This document shows, one piece after another, positions 12,311 through 20,768 of a DNA stretch of 64,000 nt. Origin of the DNA: Chara braunii. Lineage: Eukaryota > Streptophyta > Charophyceae > Charales > Characeae. The position numbers and the translations under genes were made by a program. Numbering within the stretch: position 1 is the first letter of the stretch; every line of letters begins with the position of its first letter. Where the stretch lies: the NCBI GenBank assembly GCA_003427395.1, contig BFEA01000310.1, forward strand, positions 637,823 through 701,822, read 5' to 3'. The notes beneath the pieces are model-generated. The model worked only from the letters and a program-made list of their open reading frames with translations. It was not told the origin of the DNA and made no database searches.

Positions 12311-12390
12311 GAGAGAACTGTCAGGTTTGGCAAATCCTTTTTTATAGAGCTTCAAGGTTTATCTGAGTCTTTTTTTGGAAAGATCAAGAA

Positions 12391-12538
12391 GGGTTCGGGA
12401 CGCTGGACCCGGGTCTCAGCAATTTGAGGTCCCGGCTGTCAATGAAGTAGTGTATGAGAGGTGCTGTCGTTCTTTTAAGCTAAACTGGCTGAGGCTGCCA
12501 GGATAACTCCGGGTTGAATTGTGAGGTCCCCGGCCTCA
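12391..12538 (+). promoter_or_regulatory. LINE A conserved 3' UTR tail with stem-loop
   Basis: GGGACGCTGGACCCGGGTC then TCAGC at 12397-12420, followed by GGGTTGAATTGTGAGGTCC at 12511-12529. The first block recurs at the ends of family X, LINE C and lone tails; the second recurs at 18761-18779, about 60905-60927 and 61042-61060. A GCTG/CAGC stem is possible. Such 3' ends are what LINE reverse transcriptases recognise in stringent-type families; that role is inferred. Confidence 0.7.
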
Positions 12539-12983
12539 GGGCATACTCACACGGAGACCAAATGAACCAAAATCCCCAAATTTGAGGCATTTTTGTGGTC
12601 ACACGGGGTTGGCCCCCTGTACCCAACCAAATGTCAGAGGCCTGCGAGGCCGCGGGGGTACCCTTTTTGAGACCACCTCCAGAGGTCGTCTCAAATGACC
12701 AAACGCTTTTTTCGTTTCCTTTCCTCAATTTGTAGAAAATGAAGAATAAGACAACCAGCCCAAGTTGTTTTTCTTTTCTTTTTTCTTTTTTTTCTTTTTC
12801 TTTTCTTTGGTGTCCCCTCGTGTGACCACCCGACCTTGCCCTGAGTGCAAAGTGTCAGGGTTGCGACTCCGTCCTTTCTGGACGAAGTCCGCACGTGTGG
12901 CCACACAGGGACCAAATGACCCAAATAACCGTACCCAGATGCCTCAAATTTTTGGTTCTTTTGGTCCCCGTGTGAGTATGCCC
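12539..12983. mobile_element. PIF/Harbinger-like MITE, 445 bp
   Basis: Terminal inverted repeats GGGCATACTCACACGG...CCGTGTGAGTATGCCC, extending imperfectly inward (GACCAAATGAACCAAAAT, TTTGAGGCAT). They are flanked by a 3-bp duplication TCA (12536-12538 and 12984-12986). A GGGC start with a TNA target fits PIF/Harbinger; no transposase is encoded. It interrupts the 3' UTR of LINE A, so it is younger than that insertion. A long T-rich tract lies at 12764-12809. Confidence 0.82.
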
Positions 12984-13024
12984 TCAGTCCCATACATTTG
13001 CAATATAATGTGACACATCTTTCC

Positions 13025-13047
13025 AATAAATAAATAAATAAATAAAT
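13025..13047 (+). repeat. (AAAT)n tail of LINE A
   Basis: About six AAAT units directly before the right target duplication. A short tandem-repeat tail rather than pure poly(A) is seen in some LINE clades. Confidence 0.85.
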
Positions 13048-13060
13048 AAATTATGGTAGG
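13048..13060 (+). repeat. LINE A target-site duplication, right
   Basis: Exact match to 4252-4264. The first three A residues could also belong to the (AAAT)n tail. Confidence 0.88.
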
Positions 13061-13531
13061 TAGGATGCTGCTTCGTAGCCTTGGCTTTTCAGTAGGCACG
13101 GTTGGCTTTGCATATTCTTTTTAGTAGTGGTTGGTCGCAGAGATCCGTATAGAATCTCACAAGGTGGTATGCTTTGACGATCGGGGTCTGCTTTGCGCTG
13201 TCTTTGAGGAGGTAGTTGCTGGTTGCAAAGATAGTAAGGGTTAATCGGATAAAGATAGTGGGTTGGAGTGGCTAAATAAGACTTCTGATGGTAGTCAGGT
13301 TTTGGACAGGGGAGTGGGCCGGGCTCGCCTCCCCTGCTGTGATGAGTTCCGCTTTGACATACCTTTTTTGTATTGCAGTGGCCGCTGGGCCCGTTCTAGG
13401 CAAAAAAGAAAAAGAAAAAAGAAACAAGATTGCGGTGGTTTAGTGGTCACTATTTCTTATCTTCTTTTGAAGGAATGCCATTGACATTATAAATCAGGAA
13501 AGAAACCAGGCTGGGAATATCTGATGCAATT
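13061..13531. other. LINE A target DNA, no gene seen
   Basis: Flanking sequence continuous with the DNA left of 4252 once LINE A is removed. No motif or credible open frame is seen. Confidence 0.5.
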
Positions 13532-13541
13532 CCCCAGCTTC

Positions 13542-13966
13542 TTTTTTTTTTTTTTTTTTTTTTTTTCTTTTCTTTTGAAAAAGCTATATTCTTCTCTCAA
13601 TTTCACCTCACACTACCTACCTACCACTACTCCTAATTGTAGGCATACGGGGAACCCCGCAGCAGCCAGAACCGTGTTCACGAGAGAACATGCGGGGGCT
13701 GCTCCCGACCTGCAGATGGGCGATACCGGCTAGGGGACAGCCGGTAGCATCAGGGACCATGCCAACAGGACCAATCCCTGTGCCTCCCCTCACGTCCCCT
13801 CCCCTATGAACATCAGCAGACTCTGCTAAATGGCAATCGGGGGATCCAGTGGTCTATCTCTAGGTGGCGGGCGCCAAGCATGCCCAGGAAGGTACATGAG
13901 GCCAATGGGGATTGAGCCCACGACCTCCTAAATGCCACTTGCGAGCCTTACCAACTGAGTTAGGCC
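13542..13966 (-). mobile_element. tRNA-derived SINE, copy 1
   Basis: Reading the minus strand, the head near 13960 has a polymerase III A-box-like AACTCAGTTGGTAAGG and, about 40 nt on, a B-box-like GGGCTCAATCCC. A body of about 300 bp follows, ending in a long A-rich tail (the T tract at 13542-13576 on plus). A 10-bp target duplication CCCCAGCTTC flanks it at 13532-13541 and 13967-13976. Copy 2 at 18316-18645 shares head and body (GGTGGCGGGCGCCAAGCATG and TATGAACATCAGCAGA on the plus strand). SINEs are transcribed by RNA polymerase III and borrow LINE reverse transcriptase. It does not carry the LINE A stem-loop tail, so its partner is unknown. Confidence 0.88.
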
Positions 13967-13976
13967 CCCCAGCTTC

Positions 13977-15060
13977 GGCTTGTGCTCGAAATGCAACTCG
14001 TATCTTTCCGAAGGGGCGAAACGTCCACAATAGCCAATTGAATCTCAAAAGGAAAAGTTGAAAACGCCAACAGAAAAACGTTGTCCACAAGTGGGTGGTC
14101 AGACGAACAGCAGATACACAGCCGGAGACAAGGAGTCCGTCAATAGAATGGAAAATCCATTTCCACTCAATTTTTGTTCGCACTTATCAAAAAGAACTCG
14201 TGCACGCTCAAGGCCAATATGTCGGTCCACCTCTCCATGAACCCGCAAACACCAACGCCCGCCACCGACCCGCATCAACAACTCTTTCCCCCCTTCCCTC
14301 CCCTCCCCTGATTTATTCACCACCCGACTTGCGCCCAAAACCCTACGAAATCGATAACACTGTACCCACACGAAAACGCCTCCCCCAGTCGACTACGAAA
14401 GGACGAATCACTGCTTGCCACGTGTCATATTCTCCACAACTATAAAGCAGCGATCCACCCCTAGAAAAAAAGGCAGAGAATAATTGCTCTCCGATCCAAC
14501 AGGTTGCGCACCTGCAGACGAGACTGCAAAAATTCTCATCAAGCTTGACCCCACTTCTCCCGGCACCCCCCCTTCTTCCCCCATCGCGCTGGAGAAAGGT
14601 TCTGGAAAACTCCCCATTGCAACTCAGCAAATACATTTGACGAAATGAATACATCTACAACTTTTTTATGCACGAAACGAATCAATGAATCAGAAAAACG
14701 AAGTAAGGAATTTGAATTTCAACAAGTTTTCCATCGAGCCTTCTGCGGCCCGTACTAGCCACCACCGCCCGCCGTCGACCGAAATATTGTCGAGCCTCGA
14801 CGTAAGCGCCCTAGCATATGGAAAAAGCCGGAATTGTGAAATGCGTCAAGCAAACATTTCGCCGAAACGAGATAACAACGTGGCCAGCATACTATTGCGA
14901 ATAGAATGCGGTGCAGCATAGATGATTGAAAGCAATAAGAACTTCCTCAAATGTCCGCAGTTGGAGATCGCCGCAGTTGGTAAACATCTCTGTTCGGAAA
15001 AATGTCCGCCGACCTGACCATCGTGACGCCGGTTTCTGTTCGAGCGACCTCCTCCCCGTA
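13977..15060. other. no gene recognised
   Basis: Mixed-composition DNA without a conserved motif. Open frames on both strands overlap and none shows a known domain. Confidence 0.5.
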
Positions 15061-15074
15061 CGTACTCTTCTTCT

Positions 15075-15076
<2 letters not shown>

Positions 15077-15129
<53 letters not shown>

Positions 15130-15154
15130 TCTCTCTCTCTCTCTCTCTCTCTCG
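15077..15154 (+). repeat. (CT)n microsatellite
   Basis: Nearly pure CT dinucleotides with one TTCTCTT interruption. They produce Ser-Leu and Arg-Glu open frames that are not genes. Confidence 0.97.
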
Positions 15155-15159
15155 TGACG

Positions 15160-15290
15160 TGCGCAAGTGTCTATGCAGGAGAGAGCTCTCTCTAGAGGAT
15201 ATATAGCGCATATATACCTTCCGCAATCGTTAGGATTGCGGACTATACTAGAGCGAGAGCTATCTCCACACATAGACACGAGAGAGCGTC
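15160..15290. repeat. imperfect long hairpin, about 125 nt
   Basis: The left arm GTGTCTATG..GGAGAGAGCTCTC..CTAG pairs with the right arm CTAG..GAGAGCTATCTCC..CATAGACAC. The middle adds a perfect stem CCGCAATC-GTTAG-GATTGCGG at 15221-15241. The form fits a small foldback element or a miRNA-like precursor; no evidence separates these. Confidence 0.65.
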
Positions 15291-15590
15291 TCGATCAAAC
15301 GACCAACACGGCGTTTCCCGCACGCGGGATACGCCAAAGAATAATATGGTCCAAGTGCTCCCAAGTCCTCCGCTGTATTTCTCTCTCCAAATCGACTGAC
15401 ATTTGCAGGGAGATCCAGCCGGGCGGACGACACAGGGAGCCGAATTATTTTAACAGTACTCTTGAATGAATCTCCAGTGATCATCGATCGGCAGAAATCG
15501 TAAATTAACACGAACGTTGAACTGGCAAAAAAATAACTAAAAAACNNACATCGAAGAAATTGCTTCGACTTTGCGATGAATGGAGGACAT

Positions 15591-15771
15591 GCGTCAAACG
15601 CTTGACACTCGGACGGATTGCTAATGCCGATGATGTCAATCGCTTGACCCTGTCCATAAGCCATTTCCCATCGCCCTTTACCCATCCCCTTCTCATTTAA
15701 ATGGAGGAGGACATGCGTCAAACGTTTGACACTCGGACCGATTGCTGATGCCGCGTTGTCAACCGCTTGAC
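15591..15771. promoter_or_regulatory. four 14-bp palindromes GTCAANCGYTTGAC
   Basis: Matches at 15593-15606, 15635-15648, 15717-15730 and 15758-15771. Every copy has GTCAA and TTGAC exactly 9 bp apart start to start. They occur as two pairs (spacing 42 and 41 bp) inside a tandemly repeated block of about 95 bp beginning AATGGAGGA. TTGAC is the core of the plant W-box bound by WRKY factors; binding is only a hypothesis. They lie downstream of the MOCOS-like exon. Confidence 0.7.
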
Positions 15772-15857
15772 ACACTCCATGAGAGACAGTTCCCATCCGC
15801 TCCTACTGTCTGCTTTTCACTACCACAGTAGTAGCACGCAATCGCCACCACGTAAAG

Positions 15858-15858
<1 letters not shown>

Positions 15859-15940
<82 letters not shown>
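15859..15940 (+). repeat. (CT)n microsatellite
   Basis: About 40 uninterrupted CT units. Confidence 0.97.
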
Positions 15941-15944
<4 letters not shown>

Positions 15945-16374
15945 GTGCACGTGCACCCAACCACGCACACAATTCTTTCCATCCATGTCTACTTCTCGCC
16001 TGACCAACGGAAATCATCAGCCGCGGATCAGATAAAGACAAACGCAGTCTGGTGTGCACTATCCGCCTGTATAACCGAATCGGGGGAAAAGAGACTTGGG
16101 AGAACAAGGAGAATGTGAGAATCGCGGATAAGCGCACGCCACAGCTGAGGCTGATGCCACTGCTGCTCAATAACCTACCTTTGACTGCACAACCGTCGCG
16201 ACCGAATGCTGGATCCGGCCATGATAGCTTCATCATGGATGGTCTCAGACAAAACTGCGACTATACGGATGATGGAAAAATGATAAAGAATGAGTGGGTA
16301 CTGGCACGTGGCTACAAGCCGCCAACTCCCCCACCGCGTTCCCTTGAATGTCTTCTTCTCCAGCTGGGGTCCGT

Positions 16375-17001
16375 TCAAATTGACATAAGACTCTTGCGGA
16401 AGACGAGGCAGCTGATGGAAGACGAGTAGCCCGCAAGTTTCGTGAAGTTGCAGATTACGTAGTCTGGTCTGTGCGATGAGAGATCGAGCTTGTCCATTCC
16501 CAAGGAAATTGCCGACGCATCGAGGAGAACATGCCATCCATTCCTTTGCGCCTCCGATATCCAGTGCAGTGAGTAGCGCGAGCACGCCTGCGAGCCCTTG
16601 CTCACTGTTGGGATCAACGGATAGGCAAACAATCCCCTCGGACCGCCATAAGCTCCCGCCCTCGACGACTTCCCCCGGATCGTTAGGCTCAGCTGCGAGC
16701 CCGCGATATTCAGATTCAACCATGTCTGCTGCGCGGCAAGTACCCTGCCTTTCACCCTCTCCGCCGCGTCCGTCAGTCCCTTCCCCTCCGCTCCTGTCAA
16801 GCAGTTCAAGAACATCGGATATCGCGCGAACGGATACGCGTTCGCCATTATGTCCAGACCTGATCGCGCATTAGGCAGAAAAATCACTGAGTAGTCCGAC
16901 TCCTTTAACCCGCACCCTTGAAGCACCGCAGAGCGAACCTGCGACTCTGATGATTTCAGAGGGCGCACGTAGTACGCCAGAGTCGCTGCGCTCCGGTCCA
17001 T
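16375..17001 (-). CDS. MOCOS-like PLP-dependent transferase, partial (one exon or gene fragment)
   Basis: A 208-codon open frame resembling the central part of plant PLP-dependent proteins related to molybdenum cofactor sulfurase. Family landmarks in order: SVIFLPNARSGLDIMANAYPF (residues 38-58), GLFAYPLIP (123-131), HVLLDAS (157-163, with the PLP-ring Asp at 161) and NFTKLAGYSS (185-194, with the PLP-binding Lys at 188), then LVFRKSLM. Family members are usually 500-650 residues, so the N-terminal half and the C-terminal part are missing. The frame hits a stop just after RKSLM, and I find no downstream exon in 15800-16370. A donor-like AAG-GTAAG on the minus strand just upstream (near 17064) hints at an intron before this exon. 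The start at 17001 is simply the first ATG. It may be an expressed multi-exon gene that I cannot assemble, or a truncated duplicate. True MOCOS transfers sulfur to the molybdenum cofactor; this branch's reaction is not established. Confidence 0.68.
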   Translation of the reverse strand: MDRSAATLAYYVRPLKSSESQVRSAVLQGCGLKESDYSVIFLPNARSGLDIMANAYPFARYPMFLNCLTGAEGKGLTDAAERVKGRVLAAQQTWLNLNIAGSQLSLTIRGKSSRAGAYGGPRGLFAYPLIPTVSKGSQACSRYSLHWISEAQRNGWHVLLDASAISLGMDKLDLSSHRPDYVICNFTKLAGYSSSISCLVFRKSLMSI

Positions 17002-17943
17002 GCCGGATTGTCTCTCTTCTTCTTTTCCCCTCCTCGCTTCCTGCCGCTGCTTTGCTTACCTTGCCCTCGACCCTTCCCGTCCGACACAATCCTTACGAAT
17101 CGGAAAGACGAAGATGAGGAGAAGGAATGGCCAGCACTGCGACTCGTGAGGGAACGATTGAAGGATCAATCACCCTGAATTTCTCGAGCACAAGTAAGAA
17201 TATCCGAGGACCTGCCGTTACCGCCACTCCTTTTCTGCACACCAGCCGTTCGGCATGAAGCCGACAATTTCAAGACAGAAAGAAATGGCTCTGCGATAAA
17301 TCCCACTGATTATGGAAATTCCAAGCGGCCAGCGGGCGGCCTTCTGTTGTCGATTGGATATAACTCTTCTGATACCTTGTGATCGGATTACCTGGGAGCT
17401 ATGGTGTCGCACAGGCAAGGAGCCAAACAAACAGGAATCCTGAGGAGTACGTTACGTTTGATTGGAATATGCATTTGCCAACTCTCCCTCTCTTCCCACC
17501 GCGCGAAGATCTACGGGGCACAGACACAAACAGCGCTGCGCGGGGACGGGGCTGCAAATTTTCGGATTCGCAATGACGTGGTCTGTGGTGCAAGATGGCG
17601 GCAACACCCATTTTATAGGCGTCCACACGCCCCTCCCCCCACTCTTTTGCCTACCTCCCTCCGTCGTTCACGGCGCTCACTATGTGTTGGCCTGTTTTTT
17701 TCACTTCTTTTTTTTCTTTTTGTCCTTCTTTTTCCTTTTCGCGCGCAGTGTCACTGCTCTCGGACTCGAAAAATGTGATCCGAGTGAAAAGTGGATGGGG
17801 CGGACGTCCCCGTCCCCGCCAGCATTGCCCGCTCAGCAAAACTCCGAACTAGAGTAGTCCCCTGGACTCGCAAATAGGAAGCCTCCTCGAAGGAGTCACC
17901 GTGTGAAGAGGAAGGTCAGGGGTGCAGTCGGCTCCGCCTGAAA
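17002..17943. other. possible 5' region of the MOCOS-like gene, no exon supported
   Basis: Open frames on both strands show no family motif. If the exon at 16375-17001 is real, upstream exons or its promoter should lie here. A T-rich tract occurs at 17697-17740. Confidence 0.4.
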
Positions 17944-18315
17944 GGCTTGGCTCCAATAATAAAAAAGAGAAAATCCGCAACAGCGAGTCTGAGGGCCACA
18001 CGTGGAGACAAAACCCATCAGCTGGAGCGAATAGAGCCCGCTTCTTTTTCTTCAAAATTATAAGGAGTACCCACTAACAGTATAACGGCAGCTAGCCAAC
18101 CTATCTGCACCTGTCTCTTATACACATCTAGATGTGTATAAGAGACAGGGCTTGGCTCCAATAATAAAAAAGAGAAAATCCGCAACAGCGAGTCTGAGGG
18201 CCACACGTGGAGACAAAACCCATCAGCTGGAGCGAATAGAGCCCGCTTCTTTTTCTTCAAAATTATAAGGAGTACCCACTAACAGTATAACGGCAGCTAG
18301 CCAACCTATCTGCAC
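17944..18315 (+). repeat. artificial 167-bp duplication around the adapter
   Basis: 17944-18110 and 18149-18315 appear identical, both from GGCTTGGCTCC to CTATCTGCAC, with the 38-bp adapter junction between them. The genome most likely has one copy; a chimeric mate-pair read was built into the contig. Confidence 0.93.
18111..18148. other. sequencing adapter junction (transposase mosaic ends), assembly artefact
   Basis: A 19-bp mosaic end CTGTCTCTTATACACATCT is followed directly by its reverse complement, the known circularisation junction of transposase-based mate-pair libraries. It is not genomic. Its minus-strand translation includes VSYTHLDVYKRQ, a familiar contaminant peptide. Confidence 0.98.
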
Positions 18316-18645
18316 TTTTCTTTTCTTTTTCTTTTTTCTTTTTTTGAAAGGGCGATGGCCTTTAGGTATTATCATCGGACTAACCGGCCCAGGGTGTTGC
18401 CGTCAGGGAACCCCCAATGGGGGACACCGGGCAGGGGACGGCCCGTAGCAGAGGGACCCAGAATCATCGGAGTAGCCAGTCTCTGTGCCTCCCCGATTAC
18501 CCCCCTCCCTATGAACATCAGCAGAGACTGCTTTTGGGGGGACCAACGGGCTATATCTAGGTGGCGGGCGCCAAGCATGCCCAGGAAGGTACACGAGGCT
18601 CCTGAATGCCACTTGCTTGCCTTACCAACTGAGCTAGGGCGCTGG
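18316..18645 (-). mobile_element. tRNA-derived SINE, copy 2
   Basis: Same family as 13542-13966. On the minus strand the head carries a textbook A box, TAGCTCAGTTGG, but the B-box segment is deleted, so this copy probably cannot be transcribed by polymerase III. The A-rich tail is the T-rich tract at 18316-18345 on plus. A possible duplication (CACTTTTCTTTTC versus CACTGTTCTTTTC) is T-rich and uncertain. It sits just beyond the 3' tail of LINE B. Confidence 0.8.
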
Positions 18646-19767
18646 ATTACACTGTTCTTTTCCCTTCTGTCTGTTCTCTTTCTTCTTTTTCCGTTTTTTG
18701 TTTTAATTTATACCTTCTTTCCCCCCGCCCCACCCCACAAGGAAACAAGATTGAGGCCAGGCACCTCACAATTCAACCCGGGGTTATCCCGGCAGCATCA
18801 GCCGGTTTAGGTTACAGTTCTTAGACTCAGAGGTTATCTTGCAGCCACCCCATGCTACACCTACGCTAAACAAATTGCCTCAGAACATTCTGAACTATCC
18901 GCCTACTCTAGTTTCTGCTGAGCTAGAAGGAGGGGGGCAAAACAAACGGCCCAAGTGTAGTCAACTACCACACATAAAACTACCACGGATCAACTACCTT
19001 TCTAACTTTTTCAGTGGCCTAATTTCGGCCTGAAATTCATTAAAGGTCTAAAACCTACTGGCTAGCCATCAACCAACACAGAAGGACTCATCTATATACT
19101 GCCAGGGCTTAGCATTCGTAGTTCAAACTCAAAAATCTACAACTCAAGGTCCGGGCCAACCAATCCGGCCTTACCTCTCAACTCCTGCCTAAAGCGGCTG
19201 CTCCAACGTGTTCAAGTGAGCCTTTTCACCATTTAGTTCCTGTCTTAACCAATCAGCAAAGGAGAGATTGCCCTCCGAAGAGATAGATACTATTCTGTTG
19301 TTTTGGAGCCAAGTCTGAGAAAACCACGATAGACCTTTTCGTGGATGAGCCCGGGCATTGTGCCAGTCTACTAAGATATTTTCCCTAATCAGGGACTTTA
19401 TACCACCGATCTGTGTCTGAAAGGGAGTGGATTCTTGCTTGAAAGTAGCCCTATTTCGGGCTTTCCACAAAGTTTCCATAACCGCCCCCCGTGAGACCAA
19501 AGCTACATATGTCCAGCCCTTAGAGAAGTCAGTCCCCTGACTTACCAAAGCATGTAGAGACCATTCCTGAGACCATGCAAAGCTAGTTTCTGCGATCGAC
19601 CTCCACCTTTCCTTCCACCACTCCCACACCTGGAGGGACAAGGGCCAATAAAGCCAGATATGTGACGCACTTTCCCAGCCCCACTGACACCAGGCACACT
19701 GCACACTGATATCCATGCCCTGGTTTGTTAGCCACACTGCCGAGGGCGTAACTAATAGTAGTTCCAA

Positions 19768-19783
19768 CCACATGATTCCGGCC
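19768..19783 (+). repeat. target-site duplication of X copy 1, left
   Basis: CCACATGATTCCGGCC; its partner at 23209-23224 differs by one base (T for C). Both encode the same LINE B codons (A-[EG]-I-M-W). Confidence 0.9.
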
Positions 19784-19969
19784 TTTTTTTGTTTTGTTTT
19801 AATTCTGAAAAAACTACGGCGCAGTCAGGGTTAGAGTTTGTAATTGCATGTGAAACTGCGTTTTAGCAGTTTAGTCAGCGCCCGAGTTTCAATTGCATTT
19901 GAAACTGCTTTTAGCAGTTTGAAACTCGGGCTGGCTTTTTCTAGCAGTTCAGTCAGGCACATGGCCGTT

Positions 19970-20004
<35 letters not shown>

Positions 20005-20012
20005 TTGTTGTT

Positions 20013-20058
<46 letters not shown>

Positions 20059-20088
20059 TTTCTTGTCCTGGCCGGGCGGGGCCGTTCG

Positions 20089-20119
<31 letters not shown>

Positions 20120-20130
20120 CCCCATGGTTG

Positions 20131-20274
20131 GGCCACGGCCGAGATGTCTCGGCCACACCCCAGACTGGCCATGGCCGATATGTCTCGGCCGCTTCCCAGA
20201 CTGGCCACGGCCGAGAGGTCTCGGCCACACCCCAGATTGGTCAGGGCCGAGATGTCTCGGCCACAGCAGAGATT
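20131..20274 (+). repeat. 4 x 36-bp minisatellite with palindromic core
   Basis: Units start at 20131, 20167, 20203 and 20239. Most carry the palindrome GCCGAGAtgTCTCGGC followed by CACACCCCAGA or a variant. Confidence 0.92.
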
Positions 20275-20588
20275 CTCAGGCACTACCCTTCACAGGCAAA
20301 CGCGAAGTCTCAAGAGTAGCCTACTCCGAAAAGTGGGGGCCTCGGGGCAGGGATGGAGGCCAAAAAAAGAAAAAAGAAAAAGAAGAAATAAAAAAGTAAA
20401 GAAACGAGGAACTTCGAATCCACCTAGTCGGGAAGGCCGTCAGGTCACCAGTGCTTTGACGAATGTATCTGGCCAGGAAGTGAGGAACATGAAACAGGTC
20501 GTTTTTTTTTTTTGTTTTTTGTTGTGAGGTCCCTGTAGCGCCCTGCCAGCCAGGCAGTGCGGATTCCACGCTTCATTGAGTTCCAGAC

Positions 20589-20768
20589 ATGTACTGTAGC
20601 ATCCTGTATCGGACAGCAATCACAGCATAAGGGATGTTTTTTTTTTTTTTTTTTTTTATCTGTTGTTCGTGGATAGACAAGTACTGTAGCATCCTGTATC
20701 GGACCGCAATCACAGCATAAGGGATTTTTTTTTTTTTTTTTTTTATCTGCTGTTCGTGGATAGACGAG
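20589..20768 (+). repeat. tandem pair, about 90 bp each
   Basis: GTACTGTAGCATCCTGTATC, GCAATCACAGCATAAGGGAT, a T run and TGTTCGTGGATAGAC occur twice in tandem. Confidence 0.9.

Larger units (their letters stand above)
4265..13047 (+). mobile_element. LINE A: full-length non-LTR retrotransposon, inactivated
   Basis: A complete LINE bounded by the 13-bp target duplication AAATTATGGTAGG (4252-4264 and 13048-13060), with an (AAAT)n tail at its 3' end. Order: GC-rich 5' UTR, ORF1, ORF2 (endonuclease, reverse transcriptase, zinc-binding C-terminus), then a 3' UTR with a conserved stem-loop. Two later insertions sit inside it: a plastid ndhI fragment (9953-10286) and a Harbinger-like MITE (12539-12983). 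Without these it is about 8 kb. ORF1 has several frameshifts; ORF2 has about four stops and one frameshift. LINE B, C and E are relatives. The (AAAT)n tail means the exact 3' boundary of the duplication could shift by up to three bases. Confidence 0.92.

Noticed and set aside
14846-16236. Arg-Glu and Ser-Leu repeat proteins
   Set aside because: They are pure (CT)n/(GA)n microsatellite translations on both strands; the same holds for 56931-57399.
18018-18260. Open frame with VSYTHLDVYKRQ as a gene
   Set aside because: It is the translated mate-pair adapter inside a duplicated artefact.
20131-20274. CRISPR-like array
   Set aside because: Units are contiguous without unique spacers, only four copies, in eukaryotic DNA with no cas genes.
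19831-20399. Poly-Lys and poly-Phe proteins
   Set aside because: They come from T/A homopolymers of the foldback element.
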